From the NCBI RefSeq assembly GCF_050624435.1, contig NC_134538.1, positions 125,718,937 through 125,782,936 on the forward strand: DNA of 64,000 bases. The letters run 5' to 3'. This DNA comes from Tenrec ecaudatus. Taxonomy: Eukaryota > Chordata > Mammalia > Afrosoricida > Tenrecidae. The translations under genes and the position numbers were made by a program. Under the pieces are notes generated by a model. The model saw only the letters and a list, made by a program, of their open reading frames with translations. It was not told the origin of the DNA and searched no databases. Below, piece by piece: positions 10,816 to 22,978 of the stretch (positions are counted from its first letter, which is position 1; every line of letters starts with the position of its first letter).

Positions 10816-11459
10816 TCTTCAAAAGCAGGGTTAGATTTTGTTTAATGTTCTCAGTGCCTAATTCAGGGTCTGGAACCCCCAAACCAAATAAGAACTGCTT
10901 TCTACAGGATTCAGTCTCAGTTTCCCTCTGCACACACCCCCAAACCCCAATTCATAGCTATGGAGGAAGATGATCTGGCTGGAAGATACAGTCAAGAGGT
11001 CATATTCTAGCTCTGACATAAATCAGCTATACAACCTTGACAATGAAAATTACTTCTGGACTCAAATGATCCATCTGAAGGTTGACAAGGTGAGATTCAA
11101 CAATCCCTACGACGCTTACATGTTTTTTCAGCCTGGGACTCTACATGTGAGATGCTCTTCTTAGAAAGGAGGTCTCAGGAAGATGGTTCTTGCCTTTCCA
11201 GAATTTATAACTTCAAGTGATGCCTGGGTATGGGCACACTGAAATGAGTTCCACCTGCTCTAGAGCTAGCCTCTGCAGGAAAGACCAAGAAAGTGTGGGC
11301 ATAGAGGCCACAGCTTTCCCAGAGACCTCTGAGAGGCGGAACTCGAATCCGATACTCTGCTTCATGATCACGGCACCTGCCTTACCATCAAGGCCTTGCT
11401 GCCAGGACAGGCACAGTAAAGACTTTTGCTTGTGCCCCCCACACTTTCCTCAACGACCC
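10816..11459. other. No gene or repeat recognised
   Basis: Unassigned sequence with short random ORFs. Confidence 0.5.
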
Positions 11460-11645
11460 AGATTCGGTTGCCTTCAAGTTGGTGACTCGTGTTGACAATA
11501 TGTGTCAGACTAGAACTATGTACCAAAGGGTCTTCAGTGACTGGTTTTTCTAAAGAAGATAATCAGCCATCTCTTTCACAGAGCCTCTGGGTGAACTTGA
11601 ATGTCCAACCTTTTAGTTGAGCATGTTAAAGGTCTGCACCATCCA
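11460..11645 (-). mobile_element. AfroSINE, diverged
   Basis: 'gattcggttgccttcaagttg', 'gagcctctgggtgaacttgaa', 'ccaaccttttagttgagcatg' give the reverse-complement AfroSINE order at low identity. Confidence 0.6.
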
Positions 11646-12486
11646 GAGGAAATTTACGCCTGACCCAGCCCCGGCACTTCCCCCTTCACCCCCACATCAC
11701 CGATGTCTGCAATTCTGCTGACAAGTATGATGTAGATGCCCCATCTTAGGACATGTGTCCAGGAAAAACATCTTTCTTACAGAGGTTGGGGGTGGGGTGG
11801 TGACGGGAAGGACGTAACTCTTTGATCTTGATCCCTAACAAAGAACTTGACCTGGGATCTTTGCAATCTTGGAAGAACTACAAAGTGAAAAGACCGCACT
11901 TTCAGAGCTTTTTATTGTTTGATGTATTATAAAAGGAGGTGGGGTGAATATTTTCCGCTGGGGTAAGCATTCCTTTGTTCTGGGAAGATGCTACAATAGC
12001 GCTTTGGTTATTAAAAGGTAAGGCAAATAGTCTCAGATGTTAAAAATTCAGCCCATGCGTTTCCAAGGGGCTCCAGTGTCATGCACAATAACACTAAAAC
12101 CAAACAAAACAGACACCTGCTTTCATCATGGGTTACATCCCTGCAGATAGGGTTTTGTAGGAAAATATTTTATCTTTAAAGAAGATTTAGTCTTCAGAGT
12201 CTCTAAGATTTGTTTTCTAGTTTGAAAACAACAACAATCACAACATGTAGCTAGTCCCTTTGTCTCTGTTTCCCCAGTAGAGCAGCAATGAAGATGGGAA
12301 GTTCTCTGGGTGGGGGTGGGACCAAAAGGCTTATCCTCACTCAGTCTAGTGCAGGGGTGTCAGGAGCCAAGGTGAACCTGCTCAAGTCCACCGTGATGGT
12401 TTGTTTGAATTGTACTCTTCGTGATATTCCAGACTAGTTCATCTGGACTTTGGAAAAGGACTGGTGTCTAGGATCTGGCCTTGTTA
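11646..12486. other. No gene or repeat recognised
   Basis: Unassigned sequence. Confidence 0.5.
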
Positions 12487-12628
12487 GGAGCCCTGACAGC
12501 GGTCGGGCAAACCGTGACTATTAACACCTAGTTCACATGCACCAGCTGTTCCTTGGGAGCAAGCCAAGTCTCCGAGGCCTTATGTAAGATAGCTAGGTGT
12601 CAGAATTGACTTGATGGCAGTGGGTCTT
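12487..12628 (+). mobile_element. AfroSINE, diverged
   Basis: Starts 'ggagccctgacagcgg' (head) and ends 'tcagaattgacttgatggcag' (tail) at the expected spacing. The middle is degenerate. Confidence 0.6.
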
Positions 12629-14386
12629 TTTCTTTCTCTCTTTTTTGATGTTGGGGACACTCAGACAAGACCAAGCCTTGGCGACTGAAAGCTGAGGACA
12701 GCTTAGTTGTGAATCACCCTGGGCCAAGCAGACGGGGATGGAAGGTGGGGCTTGGGAGATCACTAACACCGAGATTGCAGGGCACAGCCTCCACAGGCAA
12801 AGAACCGGAGGCCTCTTTCTCCCTACTGGAAGGACTGCAAAGTCTATGCTTGCTGATGTGGGTCCGGAGCTGGGCACCTGGTGCTCAGCAGAAGTTGTCC
12901 GGGGAGAGGTTTAACCTGTGAGTGCTATCGTATCTCATTTCTAGTACTGCTTCTAACTCTCTCAGAGCTGCAATTCCTATCGGTTGTTTTCAAATATTAT
13001 TAACCTTGTGAAAGCTAGTATAACTTAGTCTTAGCCACACTATTGGGGAGCTAAAGACTCGACTATTAGAGCATTAGTTCCTATGGTTCCTGGGAGCAAA
13101 GTGAATGAAGTCATGGAGAAACAGGGACTAAAGATCTGGAACCAGGTAATGCTGGAGAGCTAGGCAGATTACTGAGTCAGGGATCTCCTGTACCCGTATA
13201 TACGAGAAGGGGAGGGATCTTCAAAGAGGAAGTAGCTTCACAGAAGAGCTACTAGATTTGTGCTGGTGGGGGTTACTGAGCCAGCAAACAAGGGGGAAAT
13301 TTTTAATAAGGTATCACATTACCTAGGAATGGGGAAAGGAAAATGCTCACAAAGCCCCTGCCCTTGGTGGGAAGAAGAGAATTTTGAGGGCAAAATGAGG
13401 CCATGATATTGATTAGACTAAGTGTGTGGAGAAAGGAAATACAAATATATTGGATCCACCCTCGCAGTCAGCAACGGGGAGTAGAGAGCTCACTGGAGGC
13501 CAGCAATCTTTTTCTAACTTTCCCACCCATGGGGAGCAGTCACTCCCCTCTTTTTAGATCATGCTTCAGTGTCCTCACTGAAGCATGAGGGCTTGTCCAG
13601 TGTCCCTGCGCTATTCTCCCTCTGTAAACCAGTCTGTCACCACTGCAGAGTGACTGGACTCCTTTTTGGCCTCTTCTTTGAACAACACAACCCAGCACAG
13701 AAGCCAGTGCACACACAGCGGTTTCTCTTCGCTTGGTCACCCCAATCTAGACTTGATGACTTGGGAAAGGGCGATCAACAAGTTTCATCACAATGAATGG
13801 TGGCACACGCACATTGAAAGTTTTGAAGAAAGTTATTTGCATTTTAGAATTTCAGTTAGATCCCACAGGCATTTCTGTCCACGGTTTTGTAAGTCCTGGG
13901 CCCGTAAATCACTGTAAATTCAGTAAATCATTGGGTTTTCCAACGTCAGTTTTAATCTGGCTCATCAAAACACATGTGTATGAGAGAAATGAGTCAATAG
14001 TAACTACAAATAGCTCCAGGTTTCTTTCTTTCTTCTAATCTAATCATCAAACCAAATTGCAAGTAGAGAGTTTCTGTGCTGCTTTCAGATATGAGGCAGT
14101 TTGCAATTTAGATGTTGAATTTGGATATTAGAATTTGGAGATCATTTCAGACATTTATGAGCACTGGGGAAACTATTCCAAATAAGGAGCATTCTTTAAA
14201 AAATATAAGATGTGCACTCCCCACATCCTGACCCATAAACATCTTCCTGCCGTCCTCAAAGCCTGGCCCTGGTAAAAGCTGGAAACAGGAGGAATTTGTC
14301 CTCAGTGTTTCATGTTTGGCTAGGTTGTCTGGAGAAATTAAACCAGTGACAATCATAGAGGTACAAGAAAGAACATTATTTCAAGA
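12629..14386. other. Long stretch without recognised features
   Basis: 1.75 kb with no repeat I could name. ORFs of 60-94 codons occur on both strands but none has a domain, a signal peptide or a convincing splice context. Probably unique intergenic or intronic DNA. Confidence 0.5.
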
Positions 14387-15180
14387 ATGAACTTTATGTT
14401 AAGAAGGCTTCCCAGCCCAATCCAACCCTGGAAACTCCTGGACTCTGAGGGGCCCGGGATGGGAGGGGGCAGGGATGAAGCTGGCAGCTCAGCTAGAAAG
14501 CCATCTGGCTGTCACCCTCAAAGTGGCCTTGCTGCAGCACCTTGGTGTGGTGCGCATAGATTTCGGGGCTGTGCGGAGGGCGATGGACAGGCCAGTGAGC
14601 ACACCCACGGGCTATGTGAGCAGCAAACACTTGGCGCCAGTTCCCTGCTCTTGGAACGTGGTGGCCTGCTCTGGGGGCCCGCTGCGGTGAACTGCTCCAG
14701 CACGTCCATCGGGGTCCATTCCAGGGAGTCAACCAAAGGAGGTCCCTTCCGTCTGAGTAAGGCACAGACTTTCCTGGGGGCAGAGGCGCAGAGGATGCCA
14801 GGGTGGGGGTGGGGGTCTTGCCCAGTAGTGGCAGACAGGGACTCTTGTTCCTTACTCATGGCTTCTGTGGAGAAGGCCTGTCAGGTGCTGCTGCCCAGTG
14901 CTGACCCCACCCTTCAATGTGGCCTGGGTGGTGTCCACAGGACATTCACTCTTTAACCCTCTCGTTGGCACTGTTCGCCATTAAGCTGGTATTCATAAAG
15001 AAATCCATAAGAACAAGAAGAAAGAAAAGACCCCGGAGGGCAAGGGTGAGGGTGAGGATGAGGATGAGGGGGAGAAGGAGAGCAAGAACAGCAGCAGCAG
15101 CAACACAGGCAGGGTTGGCAATGACTATTGAATCAGTCCCAATGTCAGAAGGACAAAATCACCACAATGTTCCTTAGAAA
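14387..15180. other. GC-rich segment with two ORFs, origin unknown
   Basis: Distinctly GC-richer than its surroundings. The minus strand has a 113-codon ORF (14859-14518) starting MSKEQESLSATTG, preceded by a pyrimidine-rich CTTCTCCACAG. The plus strand has, about 15012-15143, an open stretch very rich in Lys, Glu and Asp that starts near KNKKKEKTPEGKGEGEDED, passes through four Ser codons and stops at a TGA. Both resemble ends of processed transcripts more than random DNA, but I recognise neither protein, and the plus-strand run may be only purine-rich simple sequence. Confidence 0.3.
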
Positions 15181-16089
15181 TTAGGCTGGTGAGACTGCCC
15201 CTTGTGGACTTGACCCCTGTCATCCGGGAAGAACAGTCCTGAGAAACGGCCTTGTGTTTACTAAGCTCGAAGGCCGATGAGCATGAGAGAAGTCTTCCAG
15301 GAGATGGGTTGAAACAGTAGCCACCACAATGGACTGGCACATGCTTCTCATCAGGGAAGTGGCGCAGGGCGGGCAATGCTCTGTTCTGTTCTAGGAAGTT
15401 GCTGACACAGTGGCGGCTGACAACAACATGTATCTATTTCAAAGAAGACTGGAAACCTTAAAATTTTGGTTTTTGAAAATGGCTATGGGAGAGTCTGGGA
15501 GGATAGGCTTGAGGACTAGCAACTTGACTTGCAAATATGTGGGACCCACATGACACGACTGGCATGGACTGGTTGAATGTTCCGTAAGAAGGTTCTTTGG
15601 ACAACGTCTCCAGACCTAGCAGGGTGAATGCTGTTGAAACAGAGTGTGGGCTTGCGGTTAATAGTGTGGATTTGGAAACTGAATGCTGACTTATGGCAAC
15701 TTATACCCTGACCCTTTCACACACATGCTGAATGCCTTTAGGCAGTTAATGTGGCTTCTTTCGGCTTTCATTCAAGCATTCATCTGTCAGTTTGCCACAC
15801 TACTGATATTTCAATTACCAGCGGGATCCCTAACCCGCCACCAGCCACAATAGTGAATAGGTTCCAGCTGAACTTACGGGCTAAAAATGGGCTGTTGTTA
15901 AAATGAAAAGAAGTCACGAGAGTCACAATATGACCTTGAGCATATTTAGAGACCATCTCAAGAATTGATTTAACACAGTGAACATTGATGACCAAAGGCC
16001 AGATAAGGTAAGGGGTGATATTAAGAGCATTACACATGCAGAAAGCAAAAGGTCGTTAGAAAGACATGAAAGAACTTAAACAAACAAAT
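15181..16089. other. No gene or repeat recognised
   Basis: Unassigned. A stretch around 15675-15710 weakly resembles an AfroSINE 3' end on the minus strand. Confidence 0.4.
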
Positions 16090-17272
16090 AGAAGCTGTTG
16101 GGAGAGACTCTGAAATTTGCTCTTGAATATCAGGTAGGCTGAGTGAATGGAGGAAATGAAGTAATAGAACAGTTCCACAAGGGGGTTAAAGAAGACAAAG
16201 AAAAGAATTACAAAGAAATGTGCAGAGACCTGGAGCTAGACGACCAGCAGGGAAGAACATAGTCAGCATCGCTCAAGCGGAAAGGACTGACGCCAGTACC
16301 TAAGCCATGAATTGCAGGATTGGATTCTATTAGCAAAATCTGAGTGATGCCAGAGTATCAAAAGAGATGGATGCTATCATCCTCAAAGAAGTGGTCAACA
16401 TTCCACCACTTCAAGAGATAACACATGACCAAGAACTGATGGTATTGAAGGAGGAAGTCTAAGCTGTGCTGGTGACATTCGTGAAAAATCAAGCTCCAGG
16501 AATTGATGGAATACCAATTTAAATGTTTCAACAAGCTCACACAGTGCTGGAAGCGCCCGTTAGCTTATGCCAAGAATGTGGAAGACGATACCAACCAACT
16601 GACTGAAAAGTTTCATATTTGTGCCTTTTCCAATGAAAGGCGTCTCCACATCGTACAGAAAGTATTGAATGATATCATTAATATCACCTGTGTGCAAAAT
16701 TTTGCTTGGATCCACAATCAATGATCATGGAAGCAGTAGTGAAGAAATCAAACGATACATTGCACTGGGCAAATCTGCCGCATGAGGCCTCTTTGAAAGG
16801 TTGAACAGCATGAATGTCATTTTGGGGACCAAGATGTACCTGACCCAAGCCCTGGTATTTTGAATCACCTCCTCTGCATGTGAAATTCTGACATTGAATA
16901 AGGAAGACTGAAGAAGAATCAGTGAATTTGAATTACGGTGCTGGCCAAGAAGACCGAAAGAATCAGGGACTGCCAAAAGAATAAACAACTGTGTCTTGGA
17001 AGAAGCACGGCCAGACGGCTTCTTAGAAGCGAGGAAGGCGAGACTTTGTCTCTTTACTTTGGACATGTTCTCAGTAGAGACCAATCCCTGGAAAAGGGCA
17101 TTGTGTTAGGTAAATTCGAAGGGCAGTGAGAAAGAGGAAGACTTTTGCTGAGCTGGATTGATACAGTGGCTACACTTGTGCAGATGCTGCGGGACCGTGT
17201 GGCGTGTCCTTCGGTTGTACAGAGGGTCACTGCATGTCAGAACGGACTGGAGAGCACCGAGCGACAACACAC
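16090..17272 (+). mobile_element. RTE LINE with internal deletion
   Basis: Starts in the linker before the RT ('ggaggaaatgaagtaatagaac', 'aatgtgcagagacctggag'), passes 'caagctccaggaattgatgg' and 'catcgtacagaaag', then jumps at about 16701-16712 from 'caaaattttgc' straight to 'ttggatccacaatcaatg', which lies roughly 0.9 kb further on in a full element. It then runs to the 3' end ('gtacagagggtcactgcatg', 'gagcgacaac'). The RT palm is lost. Confidence 0.85.
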
Positions 17273-18264
17273 GGCCTCCAAAATACAGGGCATTGTGCTT
17301 GTAGGACCGTAAAGTGCTTTCTGGAGTTTTAGTGAAGGCAAATAGGGCAAACTGTTTGGCAGCCTTCAACTTTTGTCTTCATCACATCAGTTTTTTTTTA
17401 GGTTTCAATGATTTAATCTCATCCTACGTGAGAAGCTTCATGTGAAGCTTGCATCATAGGGACTTGCAGGAAATTGAGTAAGACTGTTTAAAAAAAAAAA
17501 GTTTTTTAAGGTGTCCACAGTTTAGTGACAGAATCTGGTAACTTCTTCCATGCCAGGAGGGGAACATTATTTCCATTCAAAAAAATTTTTTGCTATTGTA
17601 TCCATAGTTTGTTATGGTTGACATACTGCGATATTTTGGTATAAACCACAGGCAAGCATCTTTCTGGTACTTTCTGTTTCAGTTAAGAGCTATCTGACAT
17701 CAGCAATGACCTCCCTTCTTCCATATCATCTTCTGAATCCAGCCTGAAGATCTGCATGAGCCCTGTCAATGTACTGTCGCATCTACTTTTAAAATCATCT
17801 CCTGCTTCCGACGTCTGAATATGCATCAAGTATGCCCTTATAAGCTACTCATCGGCTCACCACCAACTGGCTAAGATGCTCAGGTGTTACTGGGTCAGCC
17901 CTGATGGCATGTTGTGGCTATGCATAATTAACTCTTGGCCATGGCTTCTGAAAGAAGCCATCTGGACCTGAGTAGACTCAAGGGAAAATTTTAATTGAAT
18001 TCCCTTAACTATTTAATGTACCCATATTAAGAGTTCAAGGTCTCAATCAGTGTTTCATTAGCTTGGCCAGTGAGCAGTAATAGTTGACCCTCAGATAGGA
18101 CTTGAAGATGTTATGAGACATATATAAATTTCCCTAAATGACACGGGCTTTTAGAGCTCAATACTGAAGCAGCAACAATGAGAAAACTCATACTGCAAAA
18201 CAGAATGGCCTTTTCCATTCTCCCTGCAATGCAGGCAGGCCCTGTGCCACAATAATGCTGATAT
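17273..18264. other. No gene or repeat recognised
   Basis: Unassigned. Short A and T runs near 17390 and 17490 only. Confidence 0.5.
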
Positions 18265-18420
18265 TATACTGTGGTGTAGGTGGTTCTGTGTTGGGCTGCT
18301 AATCACAAGGTCAGCAGTTTGAAACCACCCACTGTTCCACCGGAAACAGATGAAGCTTTCTACTCCCAGGAATGGTTCTATGTTGTCCTGCAGGGTCTCT
18401 ATAAAATCAATAATAAAAAC
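18265..18420 (+). mobile_element. AfroSINE
   Basis: 'gtgttgggctgctaatcac', 'aggtcagcagtttgaaacc', 'gctttctactcccagg', 'gtcctgcagggtctctat' are the head, B-box region and body in plus orientation. Confidence 0.8.
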
Positions 18421-18621
18421 AAAGTTATTATAGCAAAAATACTTAAAATAAGGTTTTGGTGTGATATAATAGCACTCGCTGCTTGTGTTCCAAGCAGTCC
18501 TTGGGTTGTGCTTTTCTAGAACATTGACATAACCTTTAGACACCAGATCCTCCAATGGCTTCTTATCCATGCCCAAGGCTTATGACGGCAACAGAAATAA
18601 TAGAGTCCTTTCCTGTCGATA

Positions 18622-18800
18622 AAGAGCCCTGATGGTGGCATAATTCATGCACTGGGAGGCGAACTGCAAACTCAACATTTCAAAACCACCAGCCAATTAT
18701 TCATAGGAGAAAGACAGGGCTTTCTATTCCCATACAGAGTTACCGTCTCTGAAATTCACAAGGGCAGTTCTCCTCCATCGTACAGGGTTGCTATGAGTCT
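18622..18800 (+). mobile_element. AfroSINE
   Basis: 'agccctgatggtggcataat', 'caaaaccaccagcc', 'agacagggctttctattccc', 'gttaccgtctctgaaattc' and 'gggttgctatgagtctg' follow the AfroSINE order from end to end. Confidence 0.85.
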
Positions 18801-18879
18801 GAATTTTAGAGAGGATGCTCAGAGTGTCCTTCAGAAAAATAGAGAGGCAAAGGAGAACAGAAAGGTTCTGGACAAGCTA

Positions 18880-19030
18880 GAGGGACACATCAGCTGCAGC
18901 AAAGAGCAGTGAGGAGGGTGGCGCAGGACTGGGCAGGGTGTCGCACACAGTGACCCCCGAGGACACAAGGTCACCACGAGTCAGACCTAGTCCCCTGACA
19001 GCACCTCACAACCACAACAACAACCATATC
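18880..19030 (+). mobile_element. RTE 3' end
   Basis: 'ggaggatggcgcagg'-type motif ('gagggtggcgcaggactgggc'), 'caaggtcaccacgagtcag' and the tail 'cacctcacaaccacaacaac' identify a short 5'-truncated RTE end. Confidence 0.7.
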
Positions 19031-19048
19031 CTCTAGACACCCAAATGA

Positions 19049-19291
19049 GGAGCCCTGGTACTCCGTTAGTTAAAGTGCTTGACTGGTAACTGAAAGGTTG
19101 ATGGTTCCAACCTACCAGCTGCCCTGTGGGAGAAACAATGACAGCTGTCCTGCTGAAATAAAGATTACAGCCCTGAAAACCCTATGGAGCAGTTCTAGTC
19201 TTCTTTATAGGGTTGGTTTAAAGCGTGCTTGACACAATGGATGTCTGTATGGATTGTGATAAGAGTTGTATGAGCCCCCAATAAATGATTA
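19049..19291 (+). mobile_element. Chimeric AfroSINE with L1 3' tail
   Basis: 19049-19222 is an AfroSINE from 'ggagccctggtactcc' to about 'agggttggttta'. It is followed without a break by the last ~65 bp of the L1 3' UTR ('gcttgacacaatggatgtc', 'gattgtgataagagttgta', 'cccccaataaatgatt') and an A-rich tail. This arrangement, a small RNA fused 5' of an L1 end, is what template switching during L1 reverse transcription produces. Confidence 0.8.
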
Positions 19292-19295
19292 AAAA

Positions 19296-20329
19296 ACACA
19301 ACCCAGAAACCTAAAAACAGCTAACCATGGTTCTCATATTTATTTGTGTTTCAGGAAGAAGCTCAGGCAGAGGAATGTTTACTAGCCCCCAAGGTGAGGC
19401 TGTTTAGGACCAGAGTCTGCTACGTGATGGGCTCTTCTTAGGTTGCTCAAACCTGAGATTTTCCATTCCCAATGATAGTTCTGTATTTAAGCGGCTATGA
19501 TTACATGTCAAGTCAGGTTCAAGGATGAGCTTCCTCCTGGTGGAAATTCTGGACGTTTCCAACAGACCTTTCCTTTGAGAGGGCCCTGATCTTAAGCAGG
19601 TGTCGTCACACATGCAACTTGGTGGGTACTTTTCCTAATTTTTCTGAGTGTTGTTTTGCACAAAGTTGCGAAGAACTCCCCATTGGGTTAGCATCATGTA
19701 TCCTCCAAAAGTCCTTGAAGTTAATAGAGGAAAATAACTCTGGTTGGGCCTCAGGTGGATGAGCTAGCAAGAACTCAAGCTGATGCTCTCTGCTCACATA
19801 TATTTAGAGATTAAAAAGCAATTTTCTTCACAGAGTGATTAGATCACCTATTTTAGCTGTTCTACTTCAGTATCTTGTTTTAGGAAACGTATTTTATTAT
19901 CCATTTGAGGAAAAAGGCAGGAATAGGAACTTCTAAAAATAAAAGGCAAACTTTCATACTAGGTTGTCCCTAGTTAGAGTCTTCTCAAACGGATTTTCTA
20001 AGCATTATTAGAATGTTTTTGGTAAAACAAAATTGCACATATCAAAATACTTGGGATTCTCTGGGAAAAAGTAAAGATTAAGACAGAAAAGTTAGACAGC
20101 ATAGCCCAGGTCTCCAAGTTCACAAAGGAACAGCACAAGACAGGCGCCTGTGTCCATGTAGTCCGGTAGGCAGGCCAGTTGCTAACAGTGGCAATGGGGC
20201 AGTAGGACGGGCAGCTGTTGAGGCCTGCCAGAACCTGAAGAAAACAACTTTACACTGATTTAAAAGCTCCTATCGTATTAAAGATATACAAAAGGCAAAT
20301 CCAAGTTCACATGCCAGATTAACCAAACA
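19296..20329. other. No gene or repeat recognised
   Basis: Unassigned 1 kb, moderately AT-rich. Confidence 0.5.
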
Positions 20330-20850
20330 AGGGAGTTAAAAGCCTAAAAACTGCATAATGAACACATGAAAAGATTAGGTATATAATTTGCTATTAGGGG
20401 AACGAAAATCAAAACCACTTCACACCCCGTGAAGTGCCATTATCGGTGGTAATGAGATAGCACTTCATACTCTGTAGGATGGCTTTATCAGAAAGACTGA
20501 CAATAACAAGTGCTGGTTAGGCTTGGGAGAACTGGAGTCTGCATTTACTGGTGGGAGGGGAAACTGGTGTGGCAGCTTTGGAAATCAGGCTGACAGTCCC
20601 TTAAAGACATTGAGCAAAGACTTACCACAGGGCTCAGCAGATGCATTCTGAAGTCCATGCATTACCAAGGGAAATGAAAATACAGGGTGACAACAAAACC
20701 AAACCACCTGTACCCTAATTATGCACCGGGTGTATACACATAGCAGTATTATCCAAAAAACTCCAAAATGAAAACAACCCATATGTCCAATAGCAGGTGA
20801 GCGAAGAAATAAAATGTAGCACATTGATATCGTACGAGAGCCTAAATCTG
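20330..20850 (+). mobile_element. Old L1M, region before the 3' end (part 1)
   Basis: Typical ancient L1 stretch: 'gaacgaaaatcaaaaccac', 'ggtaatgagatagcacttc', 'ggtgggaggggaaactggtg', 'caacccatatgtccaatagc'. It resumes at 21815 after two AfroSINEs and unassigned sequence. Confidence 0.8.
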
Positions 20851-20858
20851 AGGCACTT

Positions 20859-21080
20859 GGTGTGTAGAGACACCAAAAACCCAAACTCACGACCATTGAG
20901 TTGACTCAAACCCATAGCCACCCTACAGCACAGGGTAGACCAGTCCCTGTGTGTTTCTGAAACTGTAACTTTCTAGGATTAGAAGGCCTTGTCTTCCTAC
21001 CAACGAGCAGCTAGTGGTTCTGAACTGTTGATCTTGAGATTAGCAGCCCATTTCATGACAGTACTACCCGGGCTCCTGAG
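20859..21080 (-). mobile_element. AfroSINE inserted in the old L1M
   Basis: 'agagacaccaaaaacccaaac', 'gaccattgagttgactcaaac', 'cacagggtagaccagtccctg', 'aactgttgatcttgagattag', 'cccgggctcctgag' form a complete reverse-complement copy. Confidence 0.82.
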
Positions 21081-21209
21081 TGCAGACCCAGCAGCCTGTC
21101 AACAAAGCCTTAACTCCATCTTAAGCCTTGACTTAAATCTGAATCCATTTTGAATCGTAAAGTTGCCTTTTCTGACAGCAGTTTCGCCTTGTGCTTAATG
21201 TCTTAGCTG

Positions 21210-21392
21210 TTCATCGGCTTGGTAACTGCATGGTCCGCAGGGGCTCCACAAGAGAAAGGTGTGGCTTTCTGCTTCCAAAAAGATTTAGACCCGCAGATCT
21301 GCAAGCCAGCGGTTCCGCTCTGTCATATACGGTCACTATGAGTTGGAATCGATTCCATGGAAGGGGATTTGTTTCTTGTTGGTTTATGGTCA
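21210..21392 (+). mobile_element. AfroSINE, diverged
   Basis: The 3' body is clear: 'ggttccgctctgtcatatac', 'ggtcactatgagttgg', 'aatcgattccatgg'. The head is degenerate. Confidence 0.65.
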
Positions 21393-21395
21393 AGT

Positions 21396-21814
21396 AGATG
21401 CTGGATAGACTGTTCCCAGATGGTCTTTTTTTTAAACTTTAAAGCCCTGTTGGACCTCGATACACAGCACTACCAAAGGGTTGCTTTTATAATAAAGTCT
21501 AGGGAAAGACATGCTGAAAAAGAAGTTTTCAAAGTGTGTTTCACTATGAACATGCCCTGTGATTGTCTTGCAATTTCTGCAATCTGAAAAGCACAAATGT
21601 GCTTACAATTAACCAATCATATAAATCCACATATGAGTCCGTTGCATTTCCCAGTCATTGAAGAGCTCCCAGTCTTGTTAACCCACCTTTGATTTTCACA
21701 AATGACCCGTAAGCCAAACAAATCCTGACGCTGTAAGCAGCTGGGTCCACGGCACAAATATTGCCTGGACGTCTGTAATTAGTCAGGGTGTAGTTCACTC
21801 AGTGGACTCTGCTT
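21396..21814. other. No gene or repeat recognised
   Basis: Unassigned sequence lying between two parts of the same old L1M. Confidence 0.45.
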
Positions 21815-22245
21815 ATCCCAGTTTAAACTGTCTTATTTTTTTTTAATTCTTTGCTTTGCTTCAACAGTGTACCAGCTCTCACACCATGACAATACAATGA
21901 ACTATTACTCAGTAGCCAAAAGAAGTGCAGTCTGACACACCCTATAACATGTATAAACCTTGAAAACTCTATGTAAAAAAATCCAGTCACAAAGGACCGT
22001 ATGCTATATAAGTTCAATGATGTGAAATGCCCCGAAAAGGTGAGTCTATGAGACACAAAAGAGACTGGTGGTCGCCGAGAGCAGGAGAGAGTGGTTAGGG
22101 AAAGATTGGTAGGGAATGGGGAGTGTTTGCTAATGGGTATGGGGTTTCATTTTGGTGAGAGTTTTTTTTCAAAAAACGCTGATTGTGGTGATGGTAGCAG
22201 AACTCTGTGAACAACATTCTAAAATCTGTTGAACTGAAAATTGTA
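21815..22245 (+). mobile_element. Old L1M 3' end (part 2)
   Basis: 'caatgaactattactcagtag', 'aagttcaatgatgtg', 'agagactggtggtcgccg', 'gtttgctaatgggtatgggg', 'ctgattgtggtgatggtagc' match the final part of an ancient L1. It ends where the inverted repeat starts. Confidence 0.8.
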
Positions 22246-22248
22246 AAC

Positions 22249-22349
22249 GTGGAAGAGGAAAAAGAGAGCAGGCAGTAGGACACAAAGCAATAAAACAGCT
22301 AAACCATGGTGGGGTTCCCAGGGTGCTGCTCACCAGTAGGCAGAGAGGG
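22249..22349 (+). repeat. Inverted repeat, left arm (101 bp)
   Basis: Reverse complement of 22979-23079 with four mismatches in 101 bp. It begins GTGGAAGAGGAAAAAGAGAG and ends CACCAGTAGGCAGAGAGGG. The match stops sharply at both ends. Confidence 0.95.
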
Positions 22350-22978
22350 TGGTCAGGTAGAGTCCTCTGGTGAAGGGAGAGGGGGTGTGAGGTCATGCCT
22401 ACCTGTTGCCATGGTTTCCGGTACTGATATAAGCACATAAACGTGCTTTGTGTGTGCTAGGGGACCTGACCCTTGACGCCAGAAGAACTGCATTCCAGTC
22501 GATGAGAAAGAACAGTGTAAGGAAGCCCTGTCTTTGGAAAGGGGAAGCATGATATCTGAAATATGAGTCTCCCTTGAAAAGGGAAATCGGCTTTAATTCA
22601 AAGGAAATAACTCCCCAGAATTTTAAAGCTCTTTGTTTCACCAGGTATTGTTTCTAAATCCCTTCTAAGTGCTGAAAAGACTGTCTAATGATACAGAATA
22701 TCTATAACCCAGAAACCAAACAAAGCTCTGATTTGCTGACTCATAAGTTGGAGGTATTGGTCCCAAGTAAAATTAAATTTGGCTGTTCCAATTCTGAGCT
22801 GTGGTGCATGGCAAGTGCCACCCGTAGACCTGAGCAAGCATGCAGGGGAGTGTGGCACACATGAGTCTGCAAATCCTTCTTCCAGGGCTGCTGTCAGGTG
22901 GGGTCCCGGGTCCAGATGGAGACCCCGAGGGGCTTCGTCATTATTCCCCCACTGGAGCGCTCTTGAATGCCGCAAATG
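22350..22978. other. Spacer between inverted-repeat arms
   Basis: 629 bp with no recognised repeat. A 148-codon minus-strand ORF (23131-22685) runs through the right arm and much of the spacer. It has no recognisable domain and is probably chance. Confidence 0.5.

Noticed and set aside
14387-14956. 189-codon plus-strand ORF in the GC-rich block
   Set aside because: Long ORFs are expected by chance in GC-rich DNA. It overlaps open frames on both strands and shows no recognisable domain.
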